This document shows positions 7,211 to 15,226 of a DNA stretch of 64,000 bases, one piece after another. The notes below the pieces were generated by a model that was not told the DNA's origin, searched no databases, and saw only the letters and a program-made list of their open reading frames with translations. Source of the stretch: Vreelandella venusta (GTDB lineage Bacteria > Pseudomonadota > Gammaproteobacteria > Pseudomonadales > Halomonadaceae); contig NZ_BJUL01000007.1 of assembly GCF_007989605.1 (NCBI RefSeq), positions 186,001 through 250,000 on the forward strand. The letters are read 5' to 3'. Position 1 is the stretch's first letter. Each line of letters begins with the position of its first letter. A program made the translations under genes and the position numbers.

Positions 7211-9163
7211 AGCACTTTCACTTAACTTTTTTATATCTCCTGTAAGCTGGTCAGGCGTCTCTGACACAATTTCAAGCTCTTTCAAACTCAAACGGTTGGA
7301 AATATCGTTATACCTTAGCTCAAACTCGTTCAGTATTTGCTTCCAAGTTTTTACGATAATTCTGTAGTTACCTGTTTTTTGGACAAGGCCAGGTTCTCCA
7401 TGAATTTTGTTTGATTCTAGGTCTGAACGTAAGTTAGCAGCTGTAATTTTACTATCTGAGATTTCATTACCAATAAGAACGAAATCCCAAAGAGAATTTT
7501 CATCTTGGAACTGAGGCTCGTTTGCAATGATATTTTTATATGTTTTTATTTGTTGTAATTGTTGATCACCAAGCTTGATACTAGGACGCTTTAGCTCGAT
7601 AACTACATGATGGAAGTACTTTTTATCATCATCACCAACCCGAAAACCTTTTTGCGCAACAAATAAGTCCATTTCCTTGTTTTTATCAGGATGAACAATT
7701 GAAACTTTATCATAGTAATTATCTTTATTGTGGAATTCTAAGAGATTCCTCAAAGCCTGTTCAAACTTATCTTCTTCTGAAGTGAGTAAATAATACTTCT
7801 CACCAAACAACCATAAGTTAGATTCAATACATTTCTGTATATGAGGAACTTCTAAGGCAAAACGTTGATGTTGATATATTAGCGATTTAAAATTTTGAAT
7901 TATATCAAGGCGATCTCTTATATGATCAACTGTCTTAGTTATATTTTCTAGCGATGTTCTTTGCAATAAGTTCGATATTCTGCACATATCATCTTCTGTC
8001 AACGATACGACACCATCCAATACATCGAAAAGTTCAGATAGTCGGTTAGACTGAACAATTCGATCAAGTAACTTTATTAGGATCTTCTTTTGTGATTTAT
8101 TTAACTGCTTAGAAAATACTGATGGTTCTGCTTCGTATATAGTTTTTATAGTCGAAATTAGTTGTTCTCGATGAAATTTATTTAAAACAACATTATCTCC
8201 TTTCATTTCAGGAAATACACCTTCAGCAAGGTATTGTTCGATAAGCAAGTCAGCAGCACTATTACGAAAATTGATGTACTCTTGTCTTAAGCGACTTTTG
8301 GCATTAGCCAAAGTTTGAACAAATACATCCGATTCTGTGTGTTTATCTCCAGAGAGGAGGTCAGCATTGCCTCCAAATCCATCAAACCAGTCAGATCTTA
8401 CATAAGCGGAACAGAAGAACCCTTTAAGATTCAGTTCTGATAGTTCTTTATGAACAATCTCTTGAGTAGAGTTGATAAAGTAAATAAGCGATTTTTCGCT
8501 GTTCTGCTTCGAATCCCAGATAATAGAGTTAAAATTAAACACCGAGTCTTCGATAGTTTCTATGGCCGGAACACAATGATAGCTAGAATGTTCTAGAGGT
8601 AAATCATTGATCATGATTTCTAGCTTTTCATTTGATACCAACAACCATGAAAATTCATTTTTTAAGTATGGAACAACTACATCATTAAAGTAGTTTAAGT
8701 CAACACCTTTTATATGAAGGAAGGTAACTGTTGTACCTTTACTTTGTGTATATGTGGTAGCCTCAGGCTCATACTGACTCAAACGCCCTGAATCTATTGT
8801 AAACTTGAATGCCTTTTTTCCATCATACGTATTCCAAGCAGCTTGTTCACAGAACTTGATAAAGCTGAAGCGTCCTCGGCCTTTCTTACCACGGGTAGTT
8901 GGCTTGGAAACACTTTTCTTTTTCGAGTCTAAGAACAAGTCCAAAGTGTTTTCTAGATCATCGATATCAATACCATCGCCATTATCCGAGATTATTATTG
9001 ATGAAACACCCTGCATCGGATTTATTTCTGTCTTAACAGAAATCTTTGTAGCATTCGCATCAAACCCATTCCAAATATATTCACACAAAGCTTGTTCTGG
9101 TTTTAAGCCAGTAAGCTGGCTCTTGATACTATGATCTGTTGTTTTTAAATACCTAGCTTTCAT
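7205..9163 (-). CDS. GHKL (Hsp90-like) ATPase fused to a PD-(D/E)XK, Shedu-like nuclease domain
   Basis: A 652-residue, AT-rich gene. The N-terminus is a GHKL ATP-binding domain: N-box EYIWNGFDANA (about 28-38), SDNGDGI (59-65) and KKGRGRFSF (about 93-101). After a middle region without recognisable motifs, residues about 425-560 resemble Shedu/DUF4263 nucleases: IQKCIESNLWLFGEKYYLL, then MDLFVAQ (Asp about 499), VVIELKRPS (Glu about 523, Lys about 525) and QLQQIKTYK. These form a plausible catalytic D-ExK-Q set. The ATG is preceded by AAGGAG. It ends inside a VCR-like attC. The ATPase probably senses or remodels and the nuclease cuts; a phage-defence role is inferred. No substrate can be named. 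Confidence 0.72.
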   Translation of the reverse strand: MKARYLKTTDHSIKSQLTGLKPEQALCEYIWNGFDANATKISVKTEINPMQGVSSIIISDNGDGIDIDDLENTLDLFLDSKKKSVSKPTTRGKKGRGRFSFIKFCEQAAWNTYDGKKAFKFTIDSGRLSQYEPEATTYTQSKGTTVTFLHIKGVDLNYFNDVVVPYLKNEFSWLLVSNEKLEIMINDLPLEHSSYHCVPAIETIEDSVFNFNSIIWDSKQNSEKSLIYFINSTQEIVHKELSELNLKGFFCSAYVRSDWFDGFGGNADLLSGDKHTESDVFVQTLANAKSRLRQEYINFRNSAADLLIEQYLAEGVFPEMKGDNVVLNKFHREQLISTIKTIYEAEPSVFSKQLNKSQKKILIKLLDRIVQSNRLSELFDVLDGVVSLTEDDMCRISNLLQRTSLENITKTVDHIRDRLDIIQNFKSLIYQHQRFALEVPHIQKCIESNLWLFGEKYYLLTSEEDKFEQALRNLLEFHNKDNYYDKVSIVHPDKNKEMDLFVAQKGFRVGDDDKKYFHHVVIELKRPSIKLGDQQLQQIKTYKNIIANEPQFQDENSLWDFVLIGNEISDSKITAANLRSDLESNKIHGEPGLVQKTGNYRIIVKTWKQILNEFELRYNDISNRLSLKELEIVSETPDQLTGDIKKLSESAL

Positions 9164-9193
9164 ATTATCTGCTCCTTTCGCAGATTCTAATTT

Positions 9194-9265
9194 TCTTTAT
9201 AACAGTGATTATATAGCCTGCTGCATAACACCCTTGAACGTGTCAGCACGTTTATTGGTGTTATC
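9194..9265 (-). promoter_or_regulatory. Short attC-like hairpin and candidate promoter upstream of the ATPase-nuclease gene
   Basis: At 9223-9265 the minus strand reads ATAACACC, then AAACGTG-CTGA-CACGTT, then GGTGTTATGC: a two-tier hairpin with AAC/GTT ends, like a very small attC site. At about 43 bp it is shorter than the usual attC range. It is followed by TATAAT (about 9210-9215) and a Shine-Dalgarno at the gene start. It may mark the leading edge of the array or be a transcription hairpin. Confidence 0.35.
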
Positions 9266-9504
9266 TAGCCACCTCAAAAATCACTTTTTTATAGATTTAT
9301 TTACCCAGCATGGCAGCATATCCAAAATTCGCGTGCCGGCTCGTTTTTACGATTTAATCATACTTTATTGATAAATTTGGCTTAGGTCACGTGGCTTTGA
9401 AGAAAAATTGAGCTGGAGCAGGCTTTTGGCAGCAGCGCTGCCATCGCGGGTGCCTTTTGGCTCGTTCCTCGCCAAGCGTTACGCCGCTCTACGGGGCGGC
9501 TAGA
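9266..9504. other. Non-coding flank of the cassette island
   Basis: About 240 bp between the last attC-like structure and the REP-like tandem repeats. Base composition shifts from AT-rich to GC-rich within it. I see no integrase fragment, no continuation of the broken dehydrogenase and no convincing gene. Confidence 0.4.
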
Positions 9505-9722
9505 TTGCTTATGTGGCGTGATCATCGCGCGCTGAAGCGCCCTCCTACAACACTAGGGCAGAGTATCGGTTCAAAGGTGGGGTTGCTTATGTGGCTGGAT
9601 CTTCGCGAGCTGAAGCTCTCTCCTACAACACTTGGGCAGAGTATCGATTCAGTGGCGGGGCTATTTATGTGGCGGGATCATCGCGCGCTAAAGCGCCCTC
9701 CCACAACACCACTAATGCAGTG
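9505..9722. repeat. Three tandem 78-bp REP-like units
   Basis: Units start at 9505, 9583 and 9661, each beginning with a TTATGTGGC motif and carrying TCGCGCGCTGAAGCGC-type palindromes followed by CTCCTACAACAC and GGGCAGAGTATCG (the third unit is truncated). The palindrome plus CTCCTACAA tail is the look of proteobacterial REP sequences. A short open frame across the repeat is best ignored. Confidence 0.75.
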
Positions 9723-9747
9723 GCGGTGTTGCAGGAGGCGTTAAAGT

Positions 9748-10188
9748 TTAGGCTTTGAGGACGTAACGTAGGGTTTCAACCACTTGATCGGTGGTGGTGC
9801 ACCAAGCCTGGGCTTGGGCGTCGACTTCTTTCAGCGGGTGGACGATGTCTTCGCTGTGCAGGGTGATGTAGGGCTTGGCGAGTGCGGCGCAGTAGCCTGC
9901 ATCAAAGGCGGCGTTCCACTGTTTGTATTTGTCACCGAAGCGCACAACCACCAAATCTGCTTGCTCGATCATGGTGCGGGTGCGGATGGCGTTGACCTTG
10001 GAGGACTGATGGTCGCGCCAGAAGCCATTTTCCGGCTTGCCAAGGTGGTCGCCAGCGGCGTCACTGGCGTCGTGATCGGTGACCGGGGCGGTGAAGACGA
10101 TATCCAGTCCTGCTGCATCAGCGCCGCGCTGAATCTCTTCGCGCCAATCGGTGTGGATTTCGCCAGATAAGTAAACGTAAAAGCTCAT
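9748..10188 (-). CDS. YtoQ family protein
   Basis: A 146-residue cytosolic protein matching the YtoQ family over its length: N-terminal FYVYLSGEIHTDWREEI, the central GKPENGFWRDHQSSKVNAIRT and ADLVVVRFGDKYKQWNAAFDAGYCAAL. The fold resembles nucleoside 2-deoxyribosyltransferase-like proteins, but no reaction is established to my knowledge. It stands alone between repeats, next to the end of the cobalamin operon and with a good GGAGAG ribosome site. Confidence 0.8.
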   Translation of the reverse strand: MSFYVYLSGEIHTDWREEIQRGADAAGLDIVFTAPVTDHDASDAAGDHLGKPENGFWRDHQSSKVNAIRTRTMIEQADLVVVRFGDKYKQWNAAFDAGYCAALAKPYITLHSEDIVHPLKEVDAQAQAWCTTTDQVVETLRYVLKA

Positions 10189-10198
10189 AATGCTCTCC

Positions 10199-10343
10199 TT
10201 ATTAAAAACTAGCTGCGCTCGGCCATGCGTTGTTAAAAATCACCTCGTGCGCGAGTCCGATCAAAGTACTCATTTACAACCCGTAAACTCCGCCTTTTCG
10301 TTGATTTTTGCCTAGCCTGGCCTTCGCTCGCTGACTTTTTAAG
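10199..10343. repeat. Dispersed 130-bp repeat, copy 1
   Basis: The segment containing CATTTACAACCCGTAAACTC and TTGATTTTTGCCTAGCCTGG matches 16778-16909 closely (GCGTTAAAAATCGCCTC, CATTTACAACTCGTAAACTC, TTAATTTTTGCC). It fills most of the gap between ytoQ and cobF. The ends TTAAAAACT and CTTTTTAA are loosely inverted. A further AT-rich hairpin TATGGAA/TTCCATA at 10373-10391 lies just after the cobF stop. Confidence 0.65.
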
Positions 10344-10404
10344 CATGCCTAGTGCCATAGTCTAGAACTAGTTTATGGAAAAATATTCCATATTAATAGC
10401 TAGA

Positions 10405-11169
10405 TCACATTTCCGGCTTTTTGGCGAGCAGGTAAATATCCATAATCCAGCCGTGGGTGTCGCGTAGTTCCGCGCGGCGTTGGATGATTTGGTCGCTGAC
10501 CTCGCTTAGCCAGCCTTTGATTAAGCACTGTTTATCCATGCCTAGGTAGGCGCCCCACCAGATGTAGGTGTCGTCAAATGGCAGCGTGGTAAACGCCCCG
10601 CCGCTATCCAGCATTACGGCTACCGTGGCGGCATCGTTCGGCCAGCCGCGCTCGCGCAGGCGGCGGCCGGTGGTGATTTGTACTGGCTCGGCGAGCGCGT
10701 TGAGGGGAATTTTATGTTCAGCGGTAAGCACCTGCAGGCTGGTGATGCCAGGCACGACCTCTACATCCACCTGCTTACCCGTAGCGTTTAGCCGCTGGCT
10801 AATACGCAGGCTGCTGTCGTAAAGCGAGGGGTCGCCCCACACCAGCATGCCGACCCGCCCGCCATTGGGGAGATGTTTATCCATCAACTGCGCCCACACG
10901 CTGGCAATCGCAGCGTGCCAGTCGTCTACCGCACTAAGGTAATCATTATGATCATCGCGACTGGGAAGATCGAACTCGACGATCTTGGTAGTCACCGGTT
11001 CTTCTAACAGGCGCTCGCAGAGTAAGCGGCGTAGGTCGATTAGATCCGACTTGGCCTCGCCTTTACGGGGCAGCAGGATCAGGTCGGCGTTATTAAGGGC
11101 GCGAACGGCGGCCAGGGTAACGTGATCAAGGTTGCCGGTACCGATGCCTATTAGCGATAGCGTGATCAT
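10405..11169 (-). CDS. cobF: Precorrin-6A synthase (deacetylating)
   Basis: A 254-residue SAM-dependent tetrapyrrole methylase that methylates C1 of precorrin-5 and releases acetate, giving precorrin-6A. The family motif is [18 protein letters not shown] at the N-terminus, with [15 protein letters not shown] next and [13 protein letters not shown] (about residues 110-122) as the second SAM motif. CobF marks the oxygen-dependent route. Its ATG overlaps the stop of cobM (ATGA), so it is the last gene of cobL-E-M-F. Confidence 0.93.
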   Translation of the reverse strand: MITLSLIGIGTGNLDHVTLAAVRALNNADLILLPRKGEAKSDLIDLRRLLCERLLEEPVTTKIVEFDLPSRDDHNDYLSAVDDWHAAIASVWAQLMDKHLPNGGRVGMLVWGDPSLYDSSLRISQRLNATGKQVDVEVVPGITSLQVLTAEHKIPLNALAEPVQITTGRRLRERGWPNDAATVAVMLDSGGAFTTLPFDDTYIWWGAYLGMDKQCLIKGWLSEVSDQIIQRRAELRDTHGWIMDIYLLAKKPEM

Positions 11170-11969
11170 AAGTCGCTCTCTTGGTCTTGGCTTGCCGTGG
11201 CAAAAGGCGAATCTGCCGATTGAGGGCGAAAACGGCGGTCGTAGCCTACCGCGTAGAGGCTGCTCTCCTGGAAGTCATCACTTTCAAGCACTGGCCCCAC
11301 CAGGATCAATGCGGTGCGCTGCATGGAATCATCGACCAGCTCTTCTATAGTCGTCAACCGCCCCCGCACCACTCGCTCATCGGGCCAGCTTGCTCGCCAC
11401 ACAATCGCCACCGGACACTGCTCGCCATAGTAAGGCGTCAGGCTTTCGACTACCTGGGAAAGATTATGGATGGAGAGATGGATGGCCAACGTGGCCCCAG
11501 TGCGGGCGAAATTGGCAAGCGTCTCGTTACTGGGCATGGCGCTGGCACGCCCCGGCGTGCGAGTAAGCACCACCGACTGGGCCACACCGGGTAACGTCAG
11601 CTCCTGGCCTAGGGTTGCCGCCGCTGCCGCAAAGGATGGCACGCCGGGGGTAATGCTGTAGGGAATATTAAGCTCGCGCAGGCGACGCAGTTGCTCGCCC
11701 ATAGCCGACCATACCGAGAGATCCCCCGAATGCAGCCGGGCCACATCCTGGCCTTCGGCGTGGGCGCGGCTGATTTCCTGCATAATCTCATCCAGCGAGA
11801 GCGGCGCGGTATTAATCACCCTTGCCCCCGCCGGGCAGTGTTCCAGAATCTGCTCCGGCACTAAAGAGCCTGCATACAAGCACACCGGGCAGGCGGCGAT
11901 TAAATCCCGCCCGCGTAGGGTAAGCAGATCCGGCGCGCTGGGGCCTGCGCCAATGAAGTGTACGGTCAT
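11166..11969 (-). CDS. cobM: Precorrin-4 C11-methyltransferase
   Basis: A 267-residue tetrapyrrole methylase that methylates C11 of precorrin-4 to give precorrin-5. Motifs: [18 protein letters not shown] at the N-terminus, then [23 protein letters not shown] (about 80-93) and [12 protein letters not shown]. Length is usual. It overlaps cobE upstream and cobF downstream by four bases each (ATGA), implying translational coupling. Confidence 0.95.
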   Translation of the reverse strand: MTVHFIGAGPSAPDLLTLRGRDLIAACPVCLYAGSLVPEQILEHCPAGARVINTAPLSLDEIMQEISRAHAEGQDVARLHSGDLSVWSAMGEQLRRLRELNIPYSITPGVPSFAAAAATLGQELTLPGVAQSVVLTRTPGRASAMPSNETLANFARTGATLAIHLSIHNLSQVVESLTPYYGEQCPVAIVWRASWPDERVVRGRLTTIEELVDDSMQRTALILVGPVLESDDFQESSLYAVGYDRRFRPQSADSPFATASQDQESDL

Positions 11970-12361
11970 TCGGTGGCTCCTTCTGGTACTTCTAACAACG
12001 CCAGGGCGGCAGTGGCTCGTCGATCCGCTGAAATTATCCTGGGCCCCACTAATCTAGCATTCGGGCCTGCGGCTAATAGCGCCACGGCCTCAGCAACGCT
12101 GCCTGTGCCGCGCGCCTGCAAACTGTGTGTTGAATGGGTAAGCGTTGCCACTGTTGATAGCTCGGCATCCGCTACGGCGATGACTTTGATATTACGCAGT
12201 CGGCCTAGCTCTTCTACCAACGGCAGCATGGAGTGAGCCGCCGCCAGCTTATCGATAACACCGTACTGGTCGATCAGTTGATCCAGCGCTTGGCCGAGCG
12301 ATTCAAGCGTGGCTTCACTGCGAAAACCAAACCCTGCAGTTCTCAACGTCGATGGCTTCAT
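11966..12361 (-). CDS. cobE: Cobalamin biosynthesis protein CobE (CbiG C-terminal-like)
   Basis: A 131-residue protein matching the CobE/CbiG C-terminal domain: [19 protein letters not shown] at the start, [11 protein letters not shown] and [14 protein letters not shown] further on. In the aerobic pathway CobE is thought to assist the methylation steps; its exact role is not settled. The start chosen is the ATG at 12361, which overlaps the cobL stop as ATGA and gives the usual length; a longer in-frame reading would run back into cobL. Confidence 0.85.
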   Translation of the reverse strand: MKPSTLRTAGFGFRSEATLESLGQALDQLIDQYGVIDKLAAAHSMLPLVEELGRLRNIKVIAVADAELSTVATLTHSTHSLQARGTGSVAEAVALLAAGPNARLVGPRIISADRRATAALALLEVPEGATE

Positions 12362-13566
12362 CGAACGCCCCGCCACTGAACAATCGGGTAGCTGGATTTC
12401 CAGCCCCGCCGTGTGCCGATGGGGGCGGCGTTGGCAAGCTCTAAACGCAGCAGTTCGCCACTTACCTGCTGGTGCCAGTGCGCCAGCAGCGCTTCGGATT
12501 CCAGAGTGACGGCATTGGCGACGATACGCACGCCCTTGGGCAGGCGCTGCCATAAGTCGTCTAGCAGCGCTTGAGATAACCCGCCGCCGATAAATACCGC
12601 ATCAGGCAGCGGCGTATCGTTGAGTACCTCAGGCGCGCGGCCCTGTTTTACTTCTAGCCAGTCAACGCCCAGGTTCTCTGCATTGCTGCGCGCTCGCGCT
12701 GACCGTTCAGCGTTTTGCTCGAAGCCCACCGCCTGATTATCCGTATGGGCGAGCAGCCACTCAATGGCGATGGAGCCTGAGCCGGTGCCGATATCCCACA
12801 GCCGCTCGCCGGGCATGGGGGCAAGGGCCGCCAGGGTGATGGCGCGAATGGTCTGTTTGGTAATCTGGCCGTCGTGGTCAAAAAAATGATCCGGCAGGCC
12901 GGGCGTCAGCGGCAAGGCGGGGCCGTTACCAGCAACTTCCAGCCCTATCGCAACCGGGTGGGCAATGTCATCGGGCAAGCTGGCGTCGCTACGGCAATGG
13001 CGAATTCGCTCGTTATCGCCGCCCAAAGATTCCAGCAGCGTTAGCTGGGTATCTCCAAAGCCAAGGCTAGTTACCAGCGCCGCCAGCTCGGTCACCGCCG
13101 CGCCGTCTCTTACCAACACCAGCAAGCGTCTACCGGCATGCAGGTAAGACCGAATGCGCGTTAGCGGTTTGGCGTGCAAACCCAAGCAAGTGCAACGCTC
13201 CAACGGCCAGCCCAAACGTGCAGCCGCCAAGCTAAAGGTGGACGGGGCTGGCAGTGCCTGCCACTCGTTTTCGCTGAGATGCTGCGCTAATGAGGTACCC
13301 GCCCCAAACCAGAACGGGTCGTTGGAGACCAGCATCACCACCCGGCGGCCACGCTGGTTTAGCAGCTTTGTAATGCCATCGGCAAAGGGCACTGGCCACT
13401 CAATCACCTCAGCGTTTAGCGGCGGTAAAAGGCGTAGGTGGCGGCGTGCGCCGAACACTACCTCGGCACTTTCCAATGCCTGTCGACTTGCCGCTGTCAG
13501 CCCCTGTGTGCCACCCTCTCCCCAGCCTAAAAGGGTAAGCCAGGGAGCGTTGTTAACCTCAGCCAT
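12358..13566 (-). CDS. cobL: Precorrin-6Y C5,15-methyltransferase (decarboxylating)
   Basis: A 402-residue bifunctional enzyme that methylates C5 and C15 and decarboxylates the C12 acetate, making precorrin-8X. The N-terminal half is a CbiE-type methylase (LTLLGWGEGGTQGL, then SNDPFWFGAG); the C-terminal half is a CbiT-type Rossmann methylase (ERLWDIGTGSGSIAIEWLL, about 245-263, then FIGGGLSQ). The start at 13566 gives the usual N-terminus. It overlaps the cobK start on the other strand within CATG, so the cobL promoter, if separate, must lie inside cobK. Confidence 0.93.
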   Translation of the reverse strand: MAEVNNAPWLTLLGWGEGGTQGLTAASRQALESAEVVFGARRHLRLLPPLNAEVIEWPVPFADGITKLLNQRGRRVVMLVSNDPFWFGAGTSLAQHLSENEWQALPAPSTFSLAAARLGWPLERCTCLGLHAKPLTRIRSYLHAGRRLLVLVRDGAAVTELAALVTSLGFGDTQLTLLESLGGDNERIRHCRSDASLPDDIAHPVAIGLEVAGNGPALPLTPGLPDHFFDHDGQITKQTIRAITLAALAPMPGERLWDIGTGSGSIAIEWLLAHTDNQAVGFEQNAERSARARSNAENLGVDWLEVKQGRAPEVLNDTPLPDAVFIGGGLSQALLDDLWQRLPKGVRIVANAVTLESEALLAHWHQQVSGELLRLELANAAPIGTRRGWKSSYPIVQWRGVR

Positions 13567-14293
13567 GATCAAAATCCTAATTCTCGGCGGAACCAGCGAG
13601 GCCAGCGCCCTGGCTAGCGCTGTTGCCAAGCGTGGCATTCCCGCCATTTTTAGCTATGCAGGGCGCGTTAACACGCCGAAACCCCAGCCTCTACCCACCC
13701 GCATTGGCGGCTTTGGCGGCGTTAATGGGCTGGTCACGTTTTTAGCCCAGCAGCGCATTACCCATATTGTTGATGCCACCCACCCGTTTGCCGCACAGAT
13801 GAGCCGTAACGTGTTAGCCGCGGCGGCGCAGTGCAGTGTAAAGGCCACCGCTTTTACCCGGCCTGCTTGGCAGCCTGTTATCGGCGACCAATGGCAAAGC
13901 GTGGCAAGTATTGATGAGGCCGTTAACGCCTTGGCTGGCCCGCCCCAACGGGTGCTGCTTGCGATTGGGCGAATGCACCTTAGCGCCTTTGCCGCCCAGC
14001 CTCAGCACCATTATGTGCTGCGCTTGGTTGATCCGCCGACCAGCCCATTGCCACTGCCAGATATCAGCAGTGTGATTGATAGAGGCCCGTTTACCCTAGA
14101 AGGCGATCTCGCCCTGCTGAAAAATCAGCGCATCCAGCGCATTGTGTGTAAAAACGCTGGCGGCGAAGGTGCGTCGTCCAAACTTAGCGCGGCGAGAATG
14201 CTCGGCCTACCCATTGTGATGATCGAGCGGCCTCATCTGCCATCTCGTCTTGAAGCTCATACTGTTGATGAGGTTATCAACTGGCTAACTTAA
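13565..14293 (+). CDS. cobK: Precorrin-6A reductase
   Basis: A 242-residue NADPH-dependent enzyme reducing precorrin-6A to precorrin-6B (dihydro form). Recognised by IKILILGGTSEASALA at the start, THIVDATHPFAAQMSRN (about 62-78) and the C-terminal KNAGGEGASSKLSAARMLGLPIVMIERP. The start is the ATG at 13565, because the longer open frame upstream is only the shadow of cobL. It is the only gene of the de novo set on the plus strand. It is divergent from cobL with overlapping start codons and convergent with cobJ. Confidence 0.93.
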   Translation: MIKILILGGTSEASALASAVAKRGIPAIFSYAGRVNTPKPQPLPTRIGGFGGVNGLVTFLAQQRITHIVDATHPFAAQMSRNVLAAAAQCSVKATAFTRPAWQPVIGDQWQSVASIDEAVNALAGPPQRVLLAIGRMHLSAFAAQPQHHYVLRLVDPPTSPLPLPDISSVIDRGPFTLEGDLALLKNQRIQRIVCKNAGGEGASSKLSAARMLGLPIVMIERPHLPSRLEAHTVDEVINWLT

Positions 14294-14334
14294 CCCTACA
14301 TCAGCGGCACATCTTGGTAGCGAGGTCAGGCTGC

Positions 14335-14461
14335 CGCGAGGGCGCTGTAAACCCGTCCTTGGGCGCTACTTTTCCCATCTGACCGCCATGGACGGCGGGA
14401 ATGCCGGAAATGTCGGGAGCATTTTCCGGCCATGGGAAAAGACCCTCGCATCAACCTGCCC
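14335..14461. repeat. Dispersed palindromic repeat, copy 1
   Basis: Shares GCGAGGGCGCTGTAAACCC, TGGGCGCTACTTT, AAAGACCCTCGC and CAACCTGCCCT with 16641-16718. GCGAGGG and CCCTCGC at the two ends allow a long stem. It lies between the convergent ends of cobK and cobJ and may serve as a bidirectional terminator or be a selfish repeat. Confidence 0.7.
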
Positions 14462-14476
14462 TCACCCCTTTCATAC

Positions 14477-15226
14477 TCACTGGGAGGAACGCGGCGTATA
14501 AACCAGCGGCACGCCACTGCGTTCAATCAAGCGGGTTTGCTGGGAACCAACGATGACCAGCGTGCGCATATCCGCCATGTCCGGCGTTGCTTGCTCTAAT
14601 GTGGTGACGCGAATTGCTTCTTCCGGGGTCGAAACCGCGCGGGCGAAGATTATCAATCGGTCCGGCCCGCAGGCTTCCCGCAGTACCTCTAGCGTTCGTT
14701 CAAACCCCGCTGGCCGTGCCTTGGAACGCGGGTTGTAAAACGCCATGGCGAAGTCGGCCTCGGCAGCCAGACGCAGGCGCTTCTCGATCAGCGTCCAGGG
14801 TTTGAGGTTGTCGGATAGATTAATGCAGCAAAAGTCGTGCCCCAGCGGTGCGCCGACGCTTGCGCTGGCGGCCAGCATGGCAGAAATACCCGGCAGTACC
14901 TGAATATCCAGCGTGCGCCACTGGGCATCCCCCGCCTCCAAGGCTTCGAACACCGCAGCGGCCATGGCAAATACGCCAGGGTCGCCAGAGGAGACAACCA
15001 CTACCCGGTGGCCCTCAAGCGCCAGCTGTAACGCCTGTTCCGCCCGGCGAATCTCTTCGCGGTTATCAGAGCCGTGGCGGACTAATCCAGCCCTGGGAGC
15101 CACGCGATTCACGTAGGGCACATAGCCGACCACATCGGTGGCTTCCAGCAGCGCAGCCGAAACCTCCGGGGTAATCATGGCATCGGCACCCGGCCCGAGG
15201 CCGACGATTTTCAGCCAACCGCTCAT
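14477..15226 (-). CDS. cobJ: Precorrin-3B C17-methyltransferase
   Basis: A 249-residue SAM-dependent methylase that methylates C17 and drives ring contraction, giving precorrin-4. Motifs: LKIVGLGPGADAMITPE at the N-terminus, VGYVPYVNRV, then VVVVSSGDPGVFAMAAAV (about 84-101) and LPGISAMLAASA. The ATG at 15226 overlaps the cobI stop (ATGA) and gives the usual length; upstream in-frame sequence belongs to cobI. Third gene of cobH-I-J. Confidence 0.95.
   Translation of the reverse strand: MSGWLKIVGLGPGADAMITPEVSAALLEATDVVGYVPYVNRVAPRAGLVRHGSDNREEIRRAEQALQLALEGHRVVVVSSGDPGVFAMAAAVFEALEAGDAQWRTLDIQVLPGISAMLAASASVGAPLGHDFCCINLSDNLKPWTLIEKRLRLAAEADFAMAFYNPRSKARPAGFERTLEVLREACGPDRLIIFARAVSTPEEAIRVTTLEQATPDMADMRTLVIVGSQQTRLIERSGVPLVYTPRSSQ

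Noticed and set aside
4153..9265. Prophage or ICE origin for the AT-rich island
   Set aside because: No phage structural, integrase, relaxase or conjugation gene is present, while attC sites follow every gene, so integron cassettes explain it better.
9505..9722. The three regular repeats as a CRISPR array
   Set aside because: The whole 78-bp unit is repeated, so there are no unique spacers, and there are no cas genes.
9457..9744. A 95-codon plus-strand open frame across the tandem repeats
   Set aside because: It consists of three translations of the same 78-bp REP-like unit, has no family resemblance and no ribosome site; it is a by-product of the repeat.
10373..10391. TATGGAA/TTCCATA hairpin as a rho-independent terminator after cobF
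   Set aside because: The stem is only seven AT-rich pairs and no U-tract follows on the minus strand.
13154..13564. A 137-codon N-terminal extension of cobK
   Set aside because: It runs antisense to cobL in a reading with no similarity to CobK; the conserved CobK N-terminus begins at the ATG at 13565.
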